Origin: Herbidospora cretacea
Lineage (GTDB): Bacteria; Actinomycetota; Actinomycetes; Streptosporangiales; Streptosporangiaceae
Length of the DNA: 64,000 bases
Assembly (NCBI RefSeq): GCF_001570605.1
Contig: NZ_BBXG01000006.1
Span: 1 to 64,000 of the forward strand
Direction: 5' to 3'
Positions 24,748 through 34,457 of this stretch are shown one piece after another (position 1 is the first letter of the stretch; every line of letters starts with the position of its first letter). Both the position numbers and the translations under genes were made by a program. The notes beneath the pieces were generated by a model. It ran no database searches. It worked only from the letters and a program-made list of their open reading frames with translations, and was not told the DNA's origin.

Positions 24748-27267
24748 ATGGCCACCCGTGCGTCCTCCGGTGGGAAGCGGCCGACGTCTCGGCAGACGCC
24801 TCGTCCCGCCCCCCGCCCGACCGTCAAGAAGAAGGCGCCACCGCCCCGCCGGAGACCGGCGCCGCCCAAGCGGCCGATCGGCACCGGGAACGATCCGCTC
24901 TCCTGGGTCTTCCTGATGATCGGCAAGCTCGTCGTGGGCATCTGGACGCTGGTCGCGAACGCCATCGGCGGCGCGGCGCGGGCCGTCGGCAACGGCGCCC
25001 GCGAACTCGACCCCGCCCACCGGCGCGACGGCCTCGGGCTGGCCGTGCTGGCGGCGGCGATCGTGCTGGCCGCGATGACCTGGCGGACGACCAAGGGGTC
25101 GGTGGCCACGGTGGTCGACGCGATCGTGCGCGGCACGGTCGGGTCGCTGTTCTGGTCGGTGCCGCTGCTGCTCGGGATGATCGCCTGGCGGCTGCTGCGC
25201 CACCCCGACCAGAACGCCGAGACGGGCCGCATGCTGATCGGCTGGACCGCCCTGGCGGCCGGCATCCTCGGCATCGTGCACGTCGCCCACGGCACCCCCT
25301 ATCCGGCGGGCACCGCCAACGACGGCATCGACAAGGTGTCGGCGGCCGGGGGCATGCTCGGGTTCATCGTCTCGGCCCCGCCCGACAGCATCCTGCCGGC
25401 GTTCGTGACGATCCCGCTGCTGCTGATGCTGGCCGGGTTCGGCGTGCTGGTGGTCACCGCCACGCCGATCCACCGGGTGCCCGAGCGGCTGGGCGAGATC
25501 AAGGTGCTGCTGTTCCAGAAGCCCTTCGAGGGCGGCGCGGACAAGAAGCCCAGGAAGAAGCCGCCGCGCCCGGCGCCGGGCGAGCACGTCAAGCCCTACG
25601 ACACGCCGATCCTGCGCGAACCGCCGAAGGACCACTCGCCGGAGATCGTGCCCGGTCTCCTCGACGACGAGCCGCTGCCGCCGCCGGCGCCGGTCGACGA
25701 GCCGCCGGTCCCGCAGCAGACGCTCGCGCCCGAGCCGACCCCCGCGCCGCGCAAGGTCGAGCAGCTCATGCTGTCGCCGCAGGCCGGTCCCTACACGCTC
25801 CCCGACGCCCAGATGCTCCGTCCGGGCAGCGCGCCGAAGGCGGAGACCAAGGCCAACAAGATCGTGGTGAACGCGCTGACCAGCGTGCTGGAGCAGTTCG
25901 CCATCGACGCCCAGGTGACCGGCTTCACCCGGGGCCCGACCGTGACCCGCTACGAGATCGAGCTCGGCCCGTCGGTCAAGGTCGAGAAGGTCACCGCGCT
26001 CACCAAGAACATCGCGTACGCGGTCAAGTCGGCCGACGTCCGGATCCTGTCCCCGATCCCCGGCAAGTCGGCGATCGGGGTGGAGATCCCCAACGTCGAC
26101 AAGGACCTGGTGTCGCTGGGCGACGTGCTGCGCTCCCAGGTGGCCCAGGCCGACGAGCACCCGATGATCGTCGGCCTCGGCAAGGACGTCGAGGGCCGCA
26201 CCATCGTCGCCAACCTGGCCAAGATGCCGCACATCCTGATCGCCGGAGCCACCGGCGCGGGCAAGTCGACCTGCATCAACGGCCTGATCACCTCGGTGCT
26301 CATGCGCGCCACGCCCGACGAGGTCAGGATGGTCCTGGTCGACCCCAAGCGGGTCGAGCTCAGCGCCTACGAGGGCATTCCCCACCTCATCACGCCCATC
26401 ATCACCAACCCGAAGAAGGCCGCCGAGGCCCTCGACTGGGTCGTGGGGGAGATGGACCGCCGCTACGACGACCTGGCCGCCAGCGGCTTCCGGCACGTCG
26501 ACGACTTCAACAAGGCCGTCCGCGCCGGGGCGCTGACCGCCCCGCCCGGCAGCGAGCGGGTCTACCAGCCCTATCCCTACCTGCTGGTGATCGTCGACGA
26601 GCTGGCCGACCTCATGATGGTCGCCCCGCGCGACGTCGAGGACTCGATCGTCCGCATCACCCAGCTCGCCCGCGCGGCCGGCATCCACCTCGTGATCGCC
26701 ACCCAGCGGCCCTCGGTCGACGTCGTGACCGGTCTGATCAAGGCCAACGTGCCGTCTCGGCTGGCGTTCGCCACCTCCTCGCTGGCCGACTCGCGGGTCA
26801 TCCTCGACCAGCCGGGCGCGGAGAAGCTGGTGGGCCAGGGCGACTCGCTGTTCCTGCCGATGGGCGCCAGCAAGCCGATGCGGCTGCAGAACGCCTTCGT
26901 GTCGGAGCAGGAGATCGCCGAGGTCGTCGGCCACTGCAAGGCCCAGATGCAGGTCGAGTACCGCCCCGACGTGGCCCCGGCCACGGCGGCGAAGAAGGAG
27001 GTCGACGAGGAGATCGGCGACGACCTCGACCTGCTGATTCAGGCCGCCGAGCTGATCGTGACGACTCAGTTCGGCTCGACGTCGATGCTCCAGCGCAAAC
27101 TGCGGGTCGGCTTCGCCAAGGCGGGCCGCCTCATGGACCTGCTCGAATCGCGCAACGTCGTCGGCCCGAGCGAGGGCTCCAAGGCCCGTGAGGTGATGGT
27201 GAAGCCGGACGAACTCGCCGGGCTTCTCGCGGATCTCCGTGGAGGTGGCCCCGACGCCACATCATAG
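24748..27267 (+). CDS. ftsK: DNA translocase FtsK/SpoIIIE
   Basis: 839-residue septal DNA pump. A basic Pro/Lys-rich N-terminus is followed by about four membrane segments (residues about 50-240), a Pro-rich linker, and the RecA-like motor from about residue 370 with Walker A GATGAGKST near residues 500-508 and Walker B LLVIVDELADLMM. The C-terminal gamma winged-helix (QFGSTSMLQRKLRVGFAKAG) binds orienting sequences. It moves chromosomal DNA through the closing septum. The ATG (MATRASSGGK) is preferred because family proteins begin here; a longer open frame upstream has no similarity. Ribosome-site bases are absent, consistent with a leaderless transcript. Confidence 0.95.
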   Translation: MATRASSGGKRPTSRQTPRPAPRPTVKKKAPPPRRRPAPPKRPIGTGNDPLSWVFLMIGKLVVGIWTLVANAIGGAARAVGNGARELDPAHRRDGLGLAVLAAAIVLAAMTWRTTKGSVATVVDAIVRGTVGSLFWSVPLLLGMIAWRLLRHPDQNAETGRMLIGWTALAAGILGIVHVAHGTPYPAGTANDGIDKVSAAGGMLGFIVSAPPDSILPAFVTIPLLLMLAGFGVLVVTATPIHRVPERLGEIKVLLFQKPFEGGADKKPRKKPPRPAPGEHVKPYDTPILREPPKDHSPEIVPGLLDDEPLPPPAPVDEPPVPQQTLAPEPTPAPRKVEQLMLSPQAGPYTLPDAQMLRPGSAPKAETKANKIVVNALTSVLEQFAIDAQVTGFTRGPTVTRYEIELGPSVKVEKVTALTKNIAYAVKSADVRILSPIPGKSAIGVEIPNVDKDLVSLGDVLRSQVAQADEHPMIVGLGKDVEGRTIVANLAKMPHILIAGATGAGKSTCINGLITSVLMRATPDEVRMVLVDPKRVELSAYEGIPHLITPIITNPKKAAEALDWVVGEMDRRYDDLAASGFRHVDDFNKAVRAGALTAPPGSERVYQPYPYLLVIVDELADLMMVAPRDVEDSIVRITQLARAAGIHLVIATQRPSVDVVTGLIKANVPSRLAFATSSLADSRVILDQPGAEKLVGQGDSLFLPMGASKPMRLQNAFVSEQEIAEVVGHCKAQMQVEYRPDVAPATAAKKEVDEEIGDDLDLLIQAAELIVTTQFGSTSMLQRKLRVGFAKAGRLMDLLESRNVVGPSEGSKAREVMVKPDELAGLLADLRGGGPDATS

Positions 27268-27326
27268 TGTTGTTACTGATTGAATGTGACTCACTACACA
27301 GCGTCGGGATGGGCGGGGGGCCGCAG

Positions 27327-28061
27327 ATGTCCATCGGTGGAACGATCTCGGAGGCGCGGGCGCAGAGAGGGCTGACCGTAGCCGACCTGAGCCAGCGCAC
27401 CCGGATCCGCGAGGCGATCATCGCCGCGATCGAAGGTGACGACTTCTCCGCCTGCAACGGAGACTTCTACGCCCGTGGCCACCTGCGGGCACTGGCCCGC
27501 GAGCTGGGCCTGGAGGGCGACGCCCTGGTCCGCGAGTACGACGCCCTGACGGGCGGTCCACGCCCCGGCGTGGGCGCGATGTACCCGATCGACAAGGGCA
27601 TCAAGCTGCGCGAACGGCGGGCGCCCAACTGGACGCTCGCGATGGCGGTCGCGCTCGCCATCGTGGCCGTGTTCGGCATCGGCCGGATCATGGGCAGCGC
27701 GATCAAGTCGCCCGAGCAGCAGGCGGTCAAGGTCAAGTCGGCTCCGGCGGCGGCCAAGGCGGCGCCTCCGGCGGCGGCCCCGGCCGCCCCGGTCAAGGCG
27801 ACCCACGTGACCGTGAAGATCAAGGCGCTGAGCGAGGCGTGGATCCAGGTCCGCGACGCCAAGAACAAGCGCGTCTTCATGGGGGTGATCCCGACCGGGA
27901 ACACCCGCAGCTTCCGGATCAAGGACAAGGTGAAGCTGACCTTCGGCAACGCCGGGTCGGTGCAGCTCAACGTCAACGGCCAGGACCTGGGCAGCCCGGG
28001 CCGCGCCGGGGAGACCGTCCGCAAAACCTACGGGCTCGACGTCCCGAGTCCACGGCAGTAG
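27327..28061 (+). CDS. RodZ-like membrane protein: HTH domain, one TM helix, DUF4115 domain
   Basis: 244-residue protein. Residues 1-70 are a Cro/HTH-25 type helix-turn-helix ([19 protein letters not shown]). A single membrane helix lies at about 103-122 ([17 protein letters not shown]), then an Ala/Pro linker and an extracellular DUF4115 beta domain (about 150-240). This is the layout of RodZ, which links MreB to cell-shape machinery; in actinobacteria it stands between ftsK and rimO, as here. ATG 27327 is chosen over an upstream ATG at 27309 because GGCGGGGGG precedes it at a suitable distance. Confidence 0.88.
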   Translation: MSIGGTISEARAQRGLTVADLSQRTRIREAIIAAIEGDDFSACNGDFYARGHLRALARELGLEGDALVREYDALTGGPRPGVGAMYPIDKGIKLRERRAPNWTLAMAVALAIVAVFGIGRIMGSAIKSPEQQAVKVKSAPAAAKAAPPAAAPAAPVKATHVTVKIKALSEAWIQVRDAKNKRVFMGVIPTGNTRSFRIKDKVKLTFGNAGSVQLNVNGQDLGSPGRAGETVRKTYGLDVPSPRQ

Positions 28062-28072
28062 CGGATCCCCGA

Positions 28073-28087
28073 TACCGTAGCTTCATC
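28073..28087 (+). promoter_or_regulatory. Possible rimO promoter -10 region
   Basis: GATACCGT (28071-28078) precedes the rimO ATG by nine bases and repeats the block found before ftsK. It would start the transcript within three bases of the ATG. No Shine-Dalgarno sequence is present. Confidence 0.4.
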
Positions 28088-29490
<1,403 letters not shown>

Positions 29491-29494
<4 letters not shown>

Positions 29495-30132
29495 GCCAGA
29501 GCAACGACCCGCAGCCGTCGGTCATGGCCGACGGCGCCCCGGAGAGACTGGTCGTCACCGATCCCGTCGATCCGGCCACGCCCCCCGTGAGCGCCTGGAA
29601 CATCGCCAACGCCCTCACGGTCGCGCGCCTGCTGGTCGTGCCCGCTTTCATCGTGTTCCTGTTCATCGAGGGCACCGGCTGGCGGCTGGCCGCTCTCGGC
29701 GTCTTCATGTTCGCCTCGATCACCGACCAGCTCGACGGCTTCCTGGCCCGCAAATACGGCCTGATCACCGACTTCGGCAAGATGGCCGACCCGATCGCCG
29801 ACAAGGCCCTCATCGGGTCGGCGCTGGTCTGCCTGTCGATCCTGGGTGAGATCCCGTGGTGGGCGACCGTCGTGATCATCGCCAGGGAACTGGGCGTGAC
29901 GCTGCTGCGGTTCGCGGTGATCCGCTTCGGCGTCATCCCCGCCAGCACCGGCGGCAAGATCAAGACGGTGCTGCAGATCTTCGCGATCGGCTTCTTCCTC
30001 GTGCCGGGGCTCCCCGCCGTCATCAGCTGGGCCACCATGGGCACGGCGATCCTCGTGACGGTGGCCACCGGCGTCGACTACGTTGTGCGAGCGGTGCGCC
30101 TGCGGCAGGTGGCCCGGAGGGAACAAGTGTGA
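29491..30132 (+). CDS. pgsA: CDP-diacylglycerol-glycerol-3-phosphate 3-phosphatidyltransferase
   Basis: 213-residue membrane enzyme for the committed step of phosphatidylglycerol synthesis. The CDP-alcohol phosphotransferase signature is intact: D79, D82-G83, A86-R87, G96, D100 and D104. Several membrane helices follow, and a polar extension of about 35 residues precedes the first. The GTG at 29491 overlaps the rimO stop (GTGA), and its own stop overlaps the next gene in the same way, so the three genes rimO, pgsA and pncC are one translationally coupled unit. Confidence 0.95.
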
Positions 30133-30626
30133 CCGAAGCCACGGCAGCGAAGATCATCTCGCTCCTCGCGGAGCGAGGTGAGACGTTCGCCGTGGCCGAA
30201 TCCCTGACCGGCGGGCTCATCGGGGCCACCGTGACGGGGGTGGCCGGGTCGTCGGCCGCGTTCGTCGGCGGGGTGATCAGCTACGCCACCGATCTGAAGG
30301 CGAGACTGCTCGGCGTCCCCGAAGACCTGCTGGCCGCCGAGGGCGCCGTCCACCCTGACGTGGCCGCCGCGATGGCCACCGGTGTGCGCGAGGTCACCGG
30401 CGCGACGTGGGCGGTCGCCGTCACCGGCGTGGCCGGCCCCGAACCCCAGGACGGGAAGCCCGTCGGCACCGTCTTCTGCGGCGTGAGCGGGCCCGGTGGC
30501 AGCTTGAAAGTCGTTGACCTGCGATTGACCGGAGATCGTCACTCCATACGTATCCATACGTGTGAGATGGCTTTGGATCTACTTCTAGGTGTGCTACTGA
30601 CCAATTCGGGGGAACATTCGGGGTGA
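30129..30626 (+). CDS. pncC: Nicotinamide-nucleotide amidase (CinA C-terminal domain protein)
   Basis: 165-residue single-domain CinA-C protein, which deamidates nicotinamide mononucleotide in the pyridine-nucleotide cycle. Family marks are TFAVAESLTGGLIGATVT, the ISYATDLKARLLGV strand and AVTGVAGPEPQDGKPVGTV. Only the amidase part is present; the N-terminal MoaB-like domain of full CinA is absent, as usual in actinobacteria. GTG 30129 overlaps the pgsA stop. The gene order pgsA-cinA-clgR is typical of streptomycete relatives. Confidence 0.93.
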   Translation: MTEATAAKIISLLAERGETFAVAESLTGGLIGATVTGVAGSSAAFVGGVISYATDLKARLLGVPEDLLAAEGAVHPDVAAAMATGVREVTGATWAVAVTGVAGPEPQDGKPVGTVFCGVSGPGGSLKVVDLRLTGDRHSIRIHTCEMALDLLLGVLLTNSGEHSG

Positions 30627-30633
30627 TTACCGT

Positions 30634-30651
30634 GTTACGTCCCCAGCGAAC
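30634..30651. promoter_or_regulatory. Candidate ClgR box upstream of clgR
   Basis: GTTACGTCCCCAGCGAAC contains a perfect right half GCGAAC five bases after a degenerate left half with the conserved CG. ClgR operators have the form GTTCGC-N5-GCGAAC. Its position 8 bases after pncC and ahead of clgR fits the known autoregulation of clgR. Confidence 0.45.
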
Positions 30652-30879
30652 ATGCTCACCATGGTCTGCCGTGGTGTCGCTTGATACAGGTACGGTGGAG
30701 CTGTGAGTGAGGTCCGTGAGCCATCGGCGAGGAGTAAGTCCACCGCGCGCCCGGCGCAGGGGCCGAGCGACCCAATGATGACGGCGAGGAGTATGTACGA
30801 AGGGCGTGGAAAGAACGGGCGATATGAACCGAAAGCGCGGAGCGTCGTGACGACTCCCGCGCCGGGAAGGGAGCGACAG

Positions 30880-31236
30880 ATGGTCCTGCTGCGTCAGCTT
30901 CTCGGCGACGTCCTGCGGCGGCTACGCGTGCGGCAGAGCCGCACGCTGCGCGAGGTCTCCACGCTGGCCCGGGTTTCCCTCGGCTACTTGTCCGAGGTGG
31001 AGCGCGGTCAGAAGGAGGCGTCGTCCGAGCTGCTCGCCTCGATCTGTGGTGCTCTTGGGGTGCCGCTGTCGCAGGTGCTGCGGGAAGTCTCCGACCAGTT
31101 CGCTCTCGCTGAGCTTCAGCACGCGCCGGTTCTGGCCGACGTGCCCGAGCGTGAGCGCCTGCCCATCACGGAGACCGTGCCCTCGGGTCCGGAGTTCGAC
31201 GGTTTCCCCGAAGTCAAGGACATGGTGGCCGCCTAG
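30880..31236 (+). CDS. clgR: ClgR-type transcriptional activator of Clp protease genes
   Basis: 118-residue Cro/XRE-family regulator. The HTH runs from about residue 12 to 66 and shows the near-invariant ClgR core [22 protein letters not shown], then [17 protein letters not shown]. ClgR activates clp and lon protease genes and is itself Clp-degraded in relatives; the C-terminus here ends VAA, compatible with a degradation tag. ATG 30880 is chosen because AAGGGAG stands ahead of it and family proteins begin M(V/I)LLR; an in-frame GTG at 30703 would add 59 unconserved residues. Its TAG overlaps the stop of the convergent glycosylase gene (CTAG). Confidence 0.9.
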   Translation: MVLLRQLLGDVLRRLRVRQSRTLREVSTLARVSLGYLSEVERGQKEASSELLASICGALGVPLSQVLREVSDQFALAELQHAPVLADVPERERLPITETVPSGPEFDGFPEVKDMVAA

Positions 31237-32012
31237 CCCCGCTGGCAGCGCGGGCACCAGTAGATCAGCCGCTGCTGCGGTTGTGATCCCATCTCTTCAC
31301 GCTCGATGATCGTTCCGCAGACACGGCAGGGCTGGTGTGCTCTGCCGTAGACGAACAGCCCACGACCCGGCCTCGGGTCGCCGGTCGTGACCGGTCCATG
31401 TTCGTCCTTGCCCGCGTCGAGCAGGCGGTGGGCCGTTTCGGCCAGCCCCGCCAGATCCGCCACGTCCCCGGTGCGCCGCCACGGCGAGACCCGGGCGACG
31501 AAGAGCGTCTCCGCACGCCATATCGTGCCGATCCCCGCGAGATTGCGCTGGTCGAGCAGTGCCTCCCCGATCGTGCGGCCAGGTTCGCGCCGCAGGTTCG
31601 CGACCGCCGTCTCGGTGTTCCAGTCGGGGCCGAGCAGGTCGGGGCCGAGATGGCCGACGACCTCGTCCTCCCTGGACGTCGGGAGCAGCTCGACCACCCC
31701 GAGCTTGACGCCCACGGCCTGCCAAACGGTGTTGGCCAGCACGACCCTGACGACGTCGCCGCGCCTGAGGGGGGCGCCCGCCTTGGAGATCCGCCAGCGG
31801 CCCTCCATCCGGAGGTGGGTGTGCAGGGTCGCGCCGCCCTCGAACCGGGTGAGCAGGTTCTTCCCCCGGGACACCGTGGTCAGCACCCGGCGTCCGCGCA
31901 GGTCGGCGGTGGCGAACCGGGGCACCCGGAAGTCGGAGCGGGTCAGCTCCCGATCGTCGAGCGCTTCGCGCAACCGGACGGCCGCGCGCCAGACGGCGTC
32001 GCCTTCGGGCAT
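31233..32012 (-). CDS. Fpg/Nei-family DNA glycosylase (endonuclease VIII-like)
   Basis: 259-residue base-excision repair enzyme. After removal of Met the N-terminal Pro2-Glu3 (MPEGDAV) is the catalytic pair; the conserved lysine lies in SRGKNLL. The H2TH region is around [17 protein letters not shown], and a C-terminal zinc finger has CRVCG and CPRC. The start [11 protein letters not shown] and the [10 protein letters not shown] motif resemble Nei (actinobacterial Nei2) more than MutM, so oxidised pyrimidines are the likelier substrates. It is convergent with clgR with overlapping stop codons. Confidence 0.9.
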   Translation of the reverse strand: MPEGDAVWRAAVRLREALDDRELTRSDFRVPRFATADLRGRRVLTTVSRGKNLLTRFEGGATLHTHLRMEGRWRISKAGAPLRRGDVVRVVLANTVWQAVGVKLGVVELLPTSREDEVVGHLGPDLLGPDWNTETAVANLRREPGRTIGEALLDQRNLAGIGTIWRAETLFVARVSPWRRTGDVADLAGLAETAHRLLDAGKDEHGPVTTGDPRPGRGLFVYGRAHQPCRVCGTIIEREEMGSQPQQRLIYWCPRCQRG

Positions 32013-32057
32013 CAGAGCTCCCGGGCGTCGGGCTGCCGGGGCATGGTGGCTCCGGCG

Positions 32058-32525
32058 TCAGACCGGGGCGTTGGGGGAGTCCCAGGCTGATGGGTCGTCG
32101 GACAGGTCGGTCACCCGCTTGGGGAGGTCGCCGGTGGCGATCTGGTCGAGGGTGACCTCTTCGAGGATGGCCCGTTCGCTGGCCCGCAGGGCGATCCAGA
32201 CCTGCTGGAGCGACTGGGCCGCGCCGGTGTAGCCGACGTGTTCGGGCCGTTCGCCGCGGACGTTGGCCAGCGGGCCGTCGACCGCCCTGATCACGTCGGC
32301 CAGGGAGATCTGGCTGGCCGGACGGGCCAGCACATAGCCGCCCTCGGGGCCGCGCTGGCCGCGGACCAGGCCGGCCCGGCGCATCTGGAGGAGGATGTTC
32401 TCCAGGTATTTGGGCGGCATCTCCTGACCCTTGGCGAGCTCACCCACCGTGGTCGGGCCGTCGCCGGACGCGGCCAGCTCTGCCGCCGCCCGCAGGGCGT
32501 AGTCGACACGCGCAGAAAGTCGCAT
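32058..32525 (-). CDS. Rrf2-family transcriptional regulator lacking cluster cysteines
   Basis: 155-residue Rrf2-type winged-helix protein. It starts MRLSARVDYALRAAAELA and contains KYLENILLQMRRAGLVRGQRG followed by the wing GGYVLARPA, all standard for the family. There is no cysteine anywhere in the protein, so it cannot hold the Fe-S cluster of IscR/NsrR and should sense through protein contacts or another ligand, as CymR does. It lies 45 bases upstream of the glycosylase gene on the same strand and may be co-transcribed. Confidence 0.88.
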   Translation of the reverse strand: MRLSARVDYALRAAAELAASGDGPTTVGELAKGQEMPPKYLENILLQMRRAGLVRGQRGPEGGYVLARPASQISLADVIRAVDGPLANVRGERPEHVGYTGAAQSLQQVWIALRASERAILEEVTLDQIATGDLPKRVTDLSDDPSAWDSPNAPV

Positions 32526-32576
32526 GTAAACGATTATCCCGCCTGGTTGGGACTGGTTGACCGGGGTCCCCCGGGT

Positions 32577-34328
32577 TCACCCCACCCGGATCCGCATCAC
32601 GACTGGCAGATGATCGGAGAACGGCACCCGGGGAACCTCGGCGGAGACGGCCGTGAGGCCTTCGGTGAGCAGGACGTGGTCGATTCTCTTGACCGGATCG
32701 TCGGCGGGAGAGGTCGGCGGGTCGCCGAGGTCCTTCAGCGGGTCGGTCAGGCCGATCTCGGCGAGCAGGCGCTGGAAGGCGGGGTCGCCGGGGGTGAGGT
32801 TGAGGTCGCCCGCCACCAGCGCCGGGGCGGGGGGCATGACGCCGTGCAGGGTGGCGCTCTGGAGTTCCGGCTCCTGGAGGTGGGTGTTGACGATGCCGAC
32901 CGGCGCGCCGCCGACCTCGACCACCACGGTCTGGGCCTGCGCTCCGGTCGGATATCCCTCGGTGACCAGGGGCGCCGACTGGATGTTCCTGATCGGGAGG
33001 TTGGTCAGCACGGCGTCGCCCCAGAGCTCGTCGGCGGCCGGGGCGAAGTGGAAGTGCATGCCCAGGCGGGTGGCGATGCGGTCGAGGTCGTCGTGGCCGC
33101 CGTTGAGGAACCAGCCGCGGTCGACCTCGCTGAGCAGGACGACGTCGGGCTTCTTCGACGCGGCCCAGTCGGCGATCTCGTCGAGGTCGAGGGTGCCGGA
33201 GGTCCCGAAGCCCATCCTGATGTTGTACGCGATCAGCGTGAACTCGTCGCGGTCGACGGCCACGCCCGGCCCCTCGGTGGCCCTCGGCTGGGGGAGGGCC
33301 CACAGGGCCAGCACCGCCAGCCCGGCGGCCACGGCGGGCAGGACCTGAGGCAGGTCGGGCAGCCGCACGGCGGTCGCGGCGACCACGAGGCCCAGCGCCA
33401 GCGGGACGTAGGCGTTGTCGAAGCCGAGGACCAGGTCGTAGGCGGCGTAGTAGACGAACGTGCCGACGAAGAACACGATCATCCCGGCCAGGAGCGCGCC
33501 GCCCGGACGGCGTCCCGGCGGGCCGTCTCCCGCCACGCGCAGGCACCAGCCGAGGCCCAGCGCGAAGATCGGCAGGGTGGCGGCCCGGAGGTGGCCGTCG
33601 TCGTGGGCGATCCAGACGCCGACGATCATCAGGATCGGCGCGAGCTGGGCCGGATGGCCCGCCGTCCCGGCCAGGGCCAACACGGCCAGGGCGGCCAGCA
33701 GCGCCAGCGTCGGCCAGAGGCGGTCACCGGGAGTGGTGCCCTGGCCGATCAGCGCCGAGGGGCCCAGGTACATGCCGGCCAGCAGGATCGCGGGGCCGAG
33801 GGCGAACCACAGCCGTGCCGGGGCGGGGTCGGCGGCGGCCGTCACGCCCAGGACCGCCCAGGCGAACGCCACGGCGACCAACACCGTTGGGATCCATGGC
33901 AGCAGGCCGTCCCGCCACACCAGGTCGAGATGCCCGATGGACAGGTGGAGGGCCTGGGAGAGCGCCAGTCCGAGGGGGAGGGCCGGGCGGGCGTGGGGCC
34001 GGGCCACGAGCCTGGCGGCGCCGTACAGGAAGACGATGCCGGCGGTGACGCTCACGGCGCTCACATAGAGCTGCGGGAGACCTCCGTCGGTGGCCTGGAG
34101 CGCCAGGCGGCCGAGGGCCAATACTCCGGCGCCGCCCAACAGGGCCCATTTCGCGGGAATGAGCAGCGCGGCCAGCGGCAGGACGAACCAGAGCGCCGCG
34201 AAGAGGCCCAGCTGCTCCGGCGGGGTGTCGCCGGCCTGGCCGTAGATCGTGATCAGGGAGGGGAACAGGACGCGGACGGCGTCCATGAACAGGAGCAGAC
34301 CCAGGGTCACTGCCGCTACAGGACGCAT
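32577..34328 (-). CDS. Polytopic membrane protein with C-terminal endonuclease/exonuclease/phosphatase domain
   Basis: 583-residue protein. Residues 1 to about 345 contain roughly ten hydrophobic segments. Residues about 355-583 are an EEP-fold metal-dependent phosphodiesterase with LIAYNIRMG, LSEVDRG, NTHLQEPEL, VAGDLNLTPGD, RIDHVLL and the terminal SDHLPVV, so all usual active-site Asn, Glu, Asp and His positions are kept. The domain probably faces outward and may cleave a phospholipid, lipid-linked phosphate or nucleic acid; the substrate is not evident. It is divergent from the ROK regulator at 34458. Confidence 0.82.
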   Translation of the reverse strand: MRPVAAVTLGLLLFMDAVRVLFPSLITIYGQAGDTPPEQLGLFAALWFVLPLAALLIPAKWALLGGAGVLALGRLALQATDGGLPQLYVSAVSVTAGIVFLYGAARLVARPHARPALPLGLALSQALHLSIGHLDLVWRDGLLPWIPTVLVAVAFAWAVLGVTAAADPAPARLWFALGPAILLAGMYLGPSALIGQGTTPGDRLWPTLALLAALAVLALAGTAGHPAQLAPILMIVGVWIAHDDGHLRAATLPIFALGLGWCLRVAGDGPPGRRPGGALLAGMIVFFVGTFVYYAAYDLVLGFDNAYVPLALGLVVAATAVRLPDLPQVLPAVAAGLAVLALWALPQPRATEGPGVAVDRDEFTLIAYNIRMGFGTSGTLDLDEIADWAASKKPDVVLLSEVDRGWFLNGGHDDLDRIATRLGMHFHFAPAADELWGDAVLTNLPIRNIQSAPLVTEGYPTGAQAQTVVVEVGGAPVGIVNTHLQEPELQSATLHGVMPPAPALVAGDLNLTPGDPAFQRLLAEIGLTDPLKDLGDPPTSPADDPVKRIDHVLLTEGLTAVSAEVPRVPFSDHLPVVMRIRVG

Positions 34329-34406
34329 GGAAATGATCCTTTCGTCCCGGTGGGAGCGGTATCAAGGGTCGATTTCCGGGAGCCCGTATAGTCGCTAAGC
34401 TGGCCG

Positions 34407-34428
34407 GAAAAGTTTGTTGACAGTTTTC
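34407..34428. promoter_or_regulatory. Possible operator/promoter between EEP gene and first ROK gene
   Basis: GAAAA (34407-34411) and TTTTC (34424-34428) form a spaced inverted repeat around TTGACA (34417-34422), a good -35 for the rightward ROK gene. Such AT-rich symmetric sites are usual for ROK repressors. The -10 is not clear. Confidence 0.35.
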
Positions 34429-34457
34429 GCGCGGGGGCGACCATCGAAAGCAGGAAC

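Noticed and set aside
30703-30879. Upstream GTG start for clgR, adding 59 residues
   Set aside because: TACGGT lies six bases ahead of this GTG, so a longer form is possible, but the extension is not like ClgR N-termini and a strong AAGGGAG precedes the ATG at 30880.
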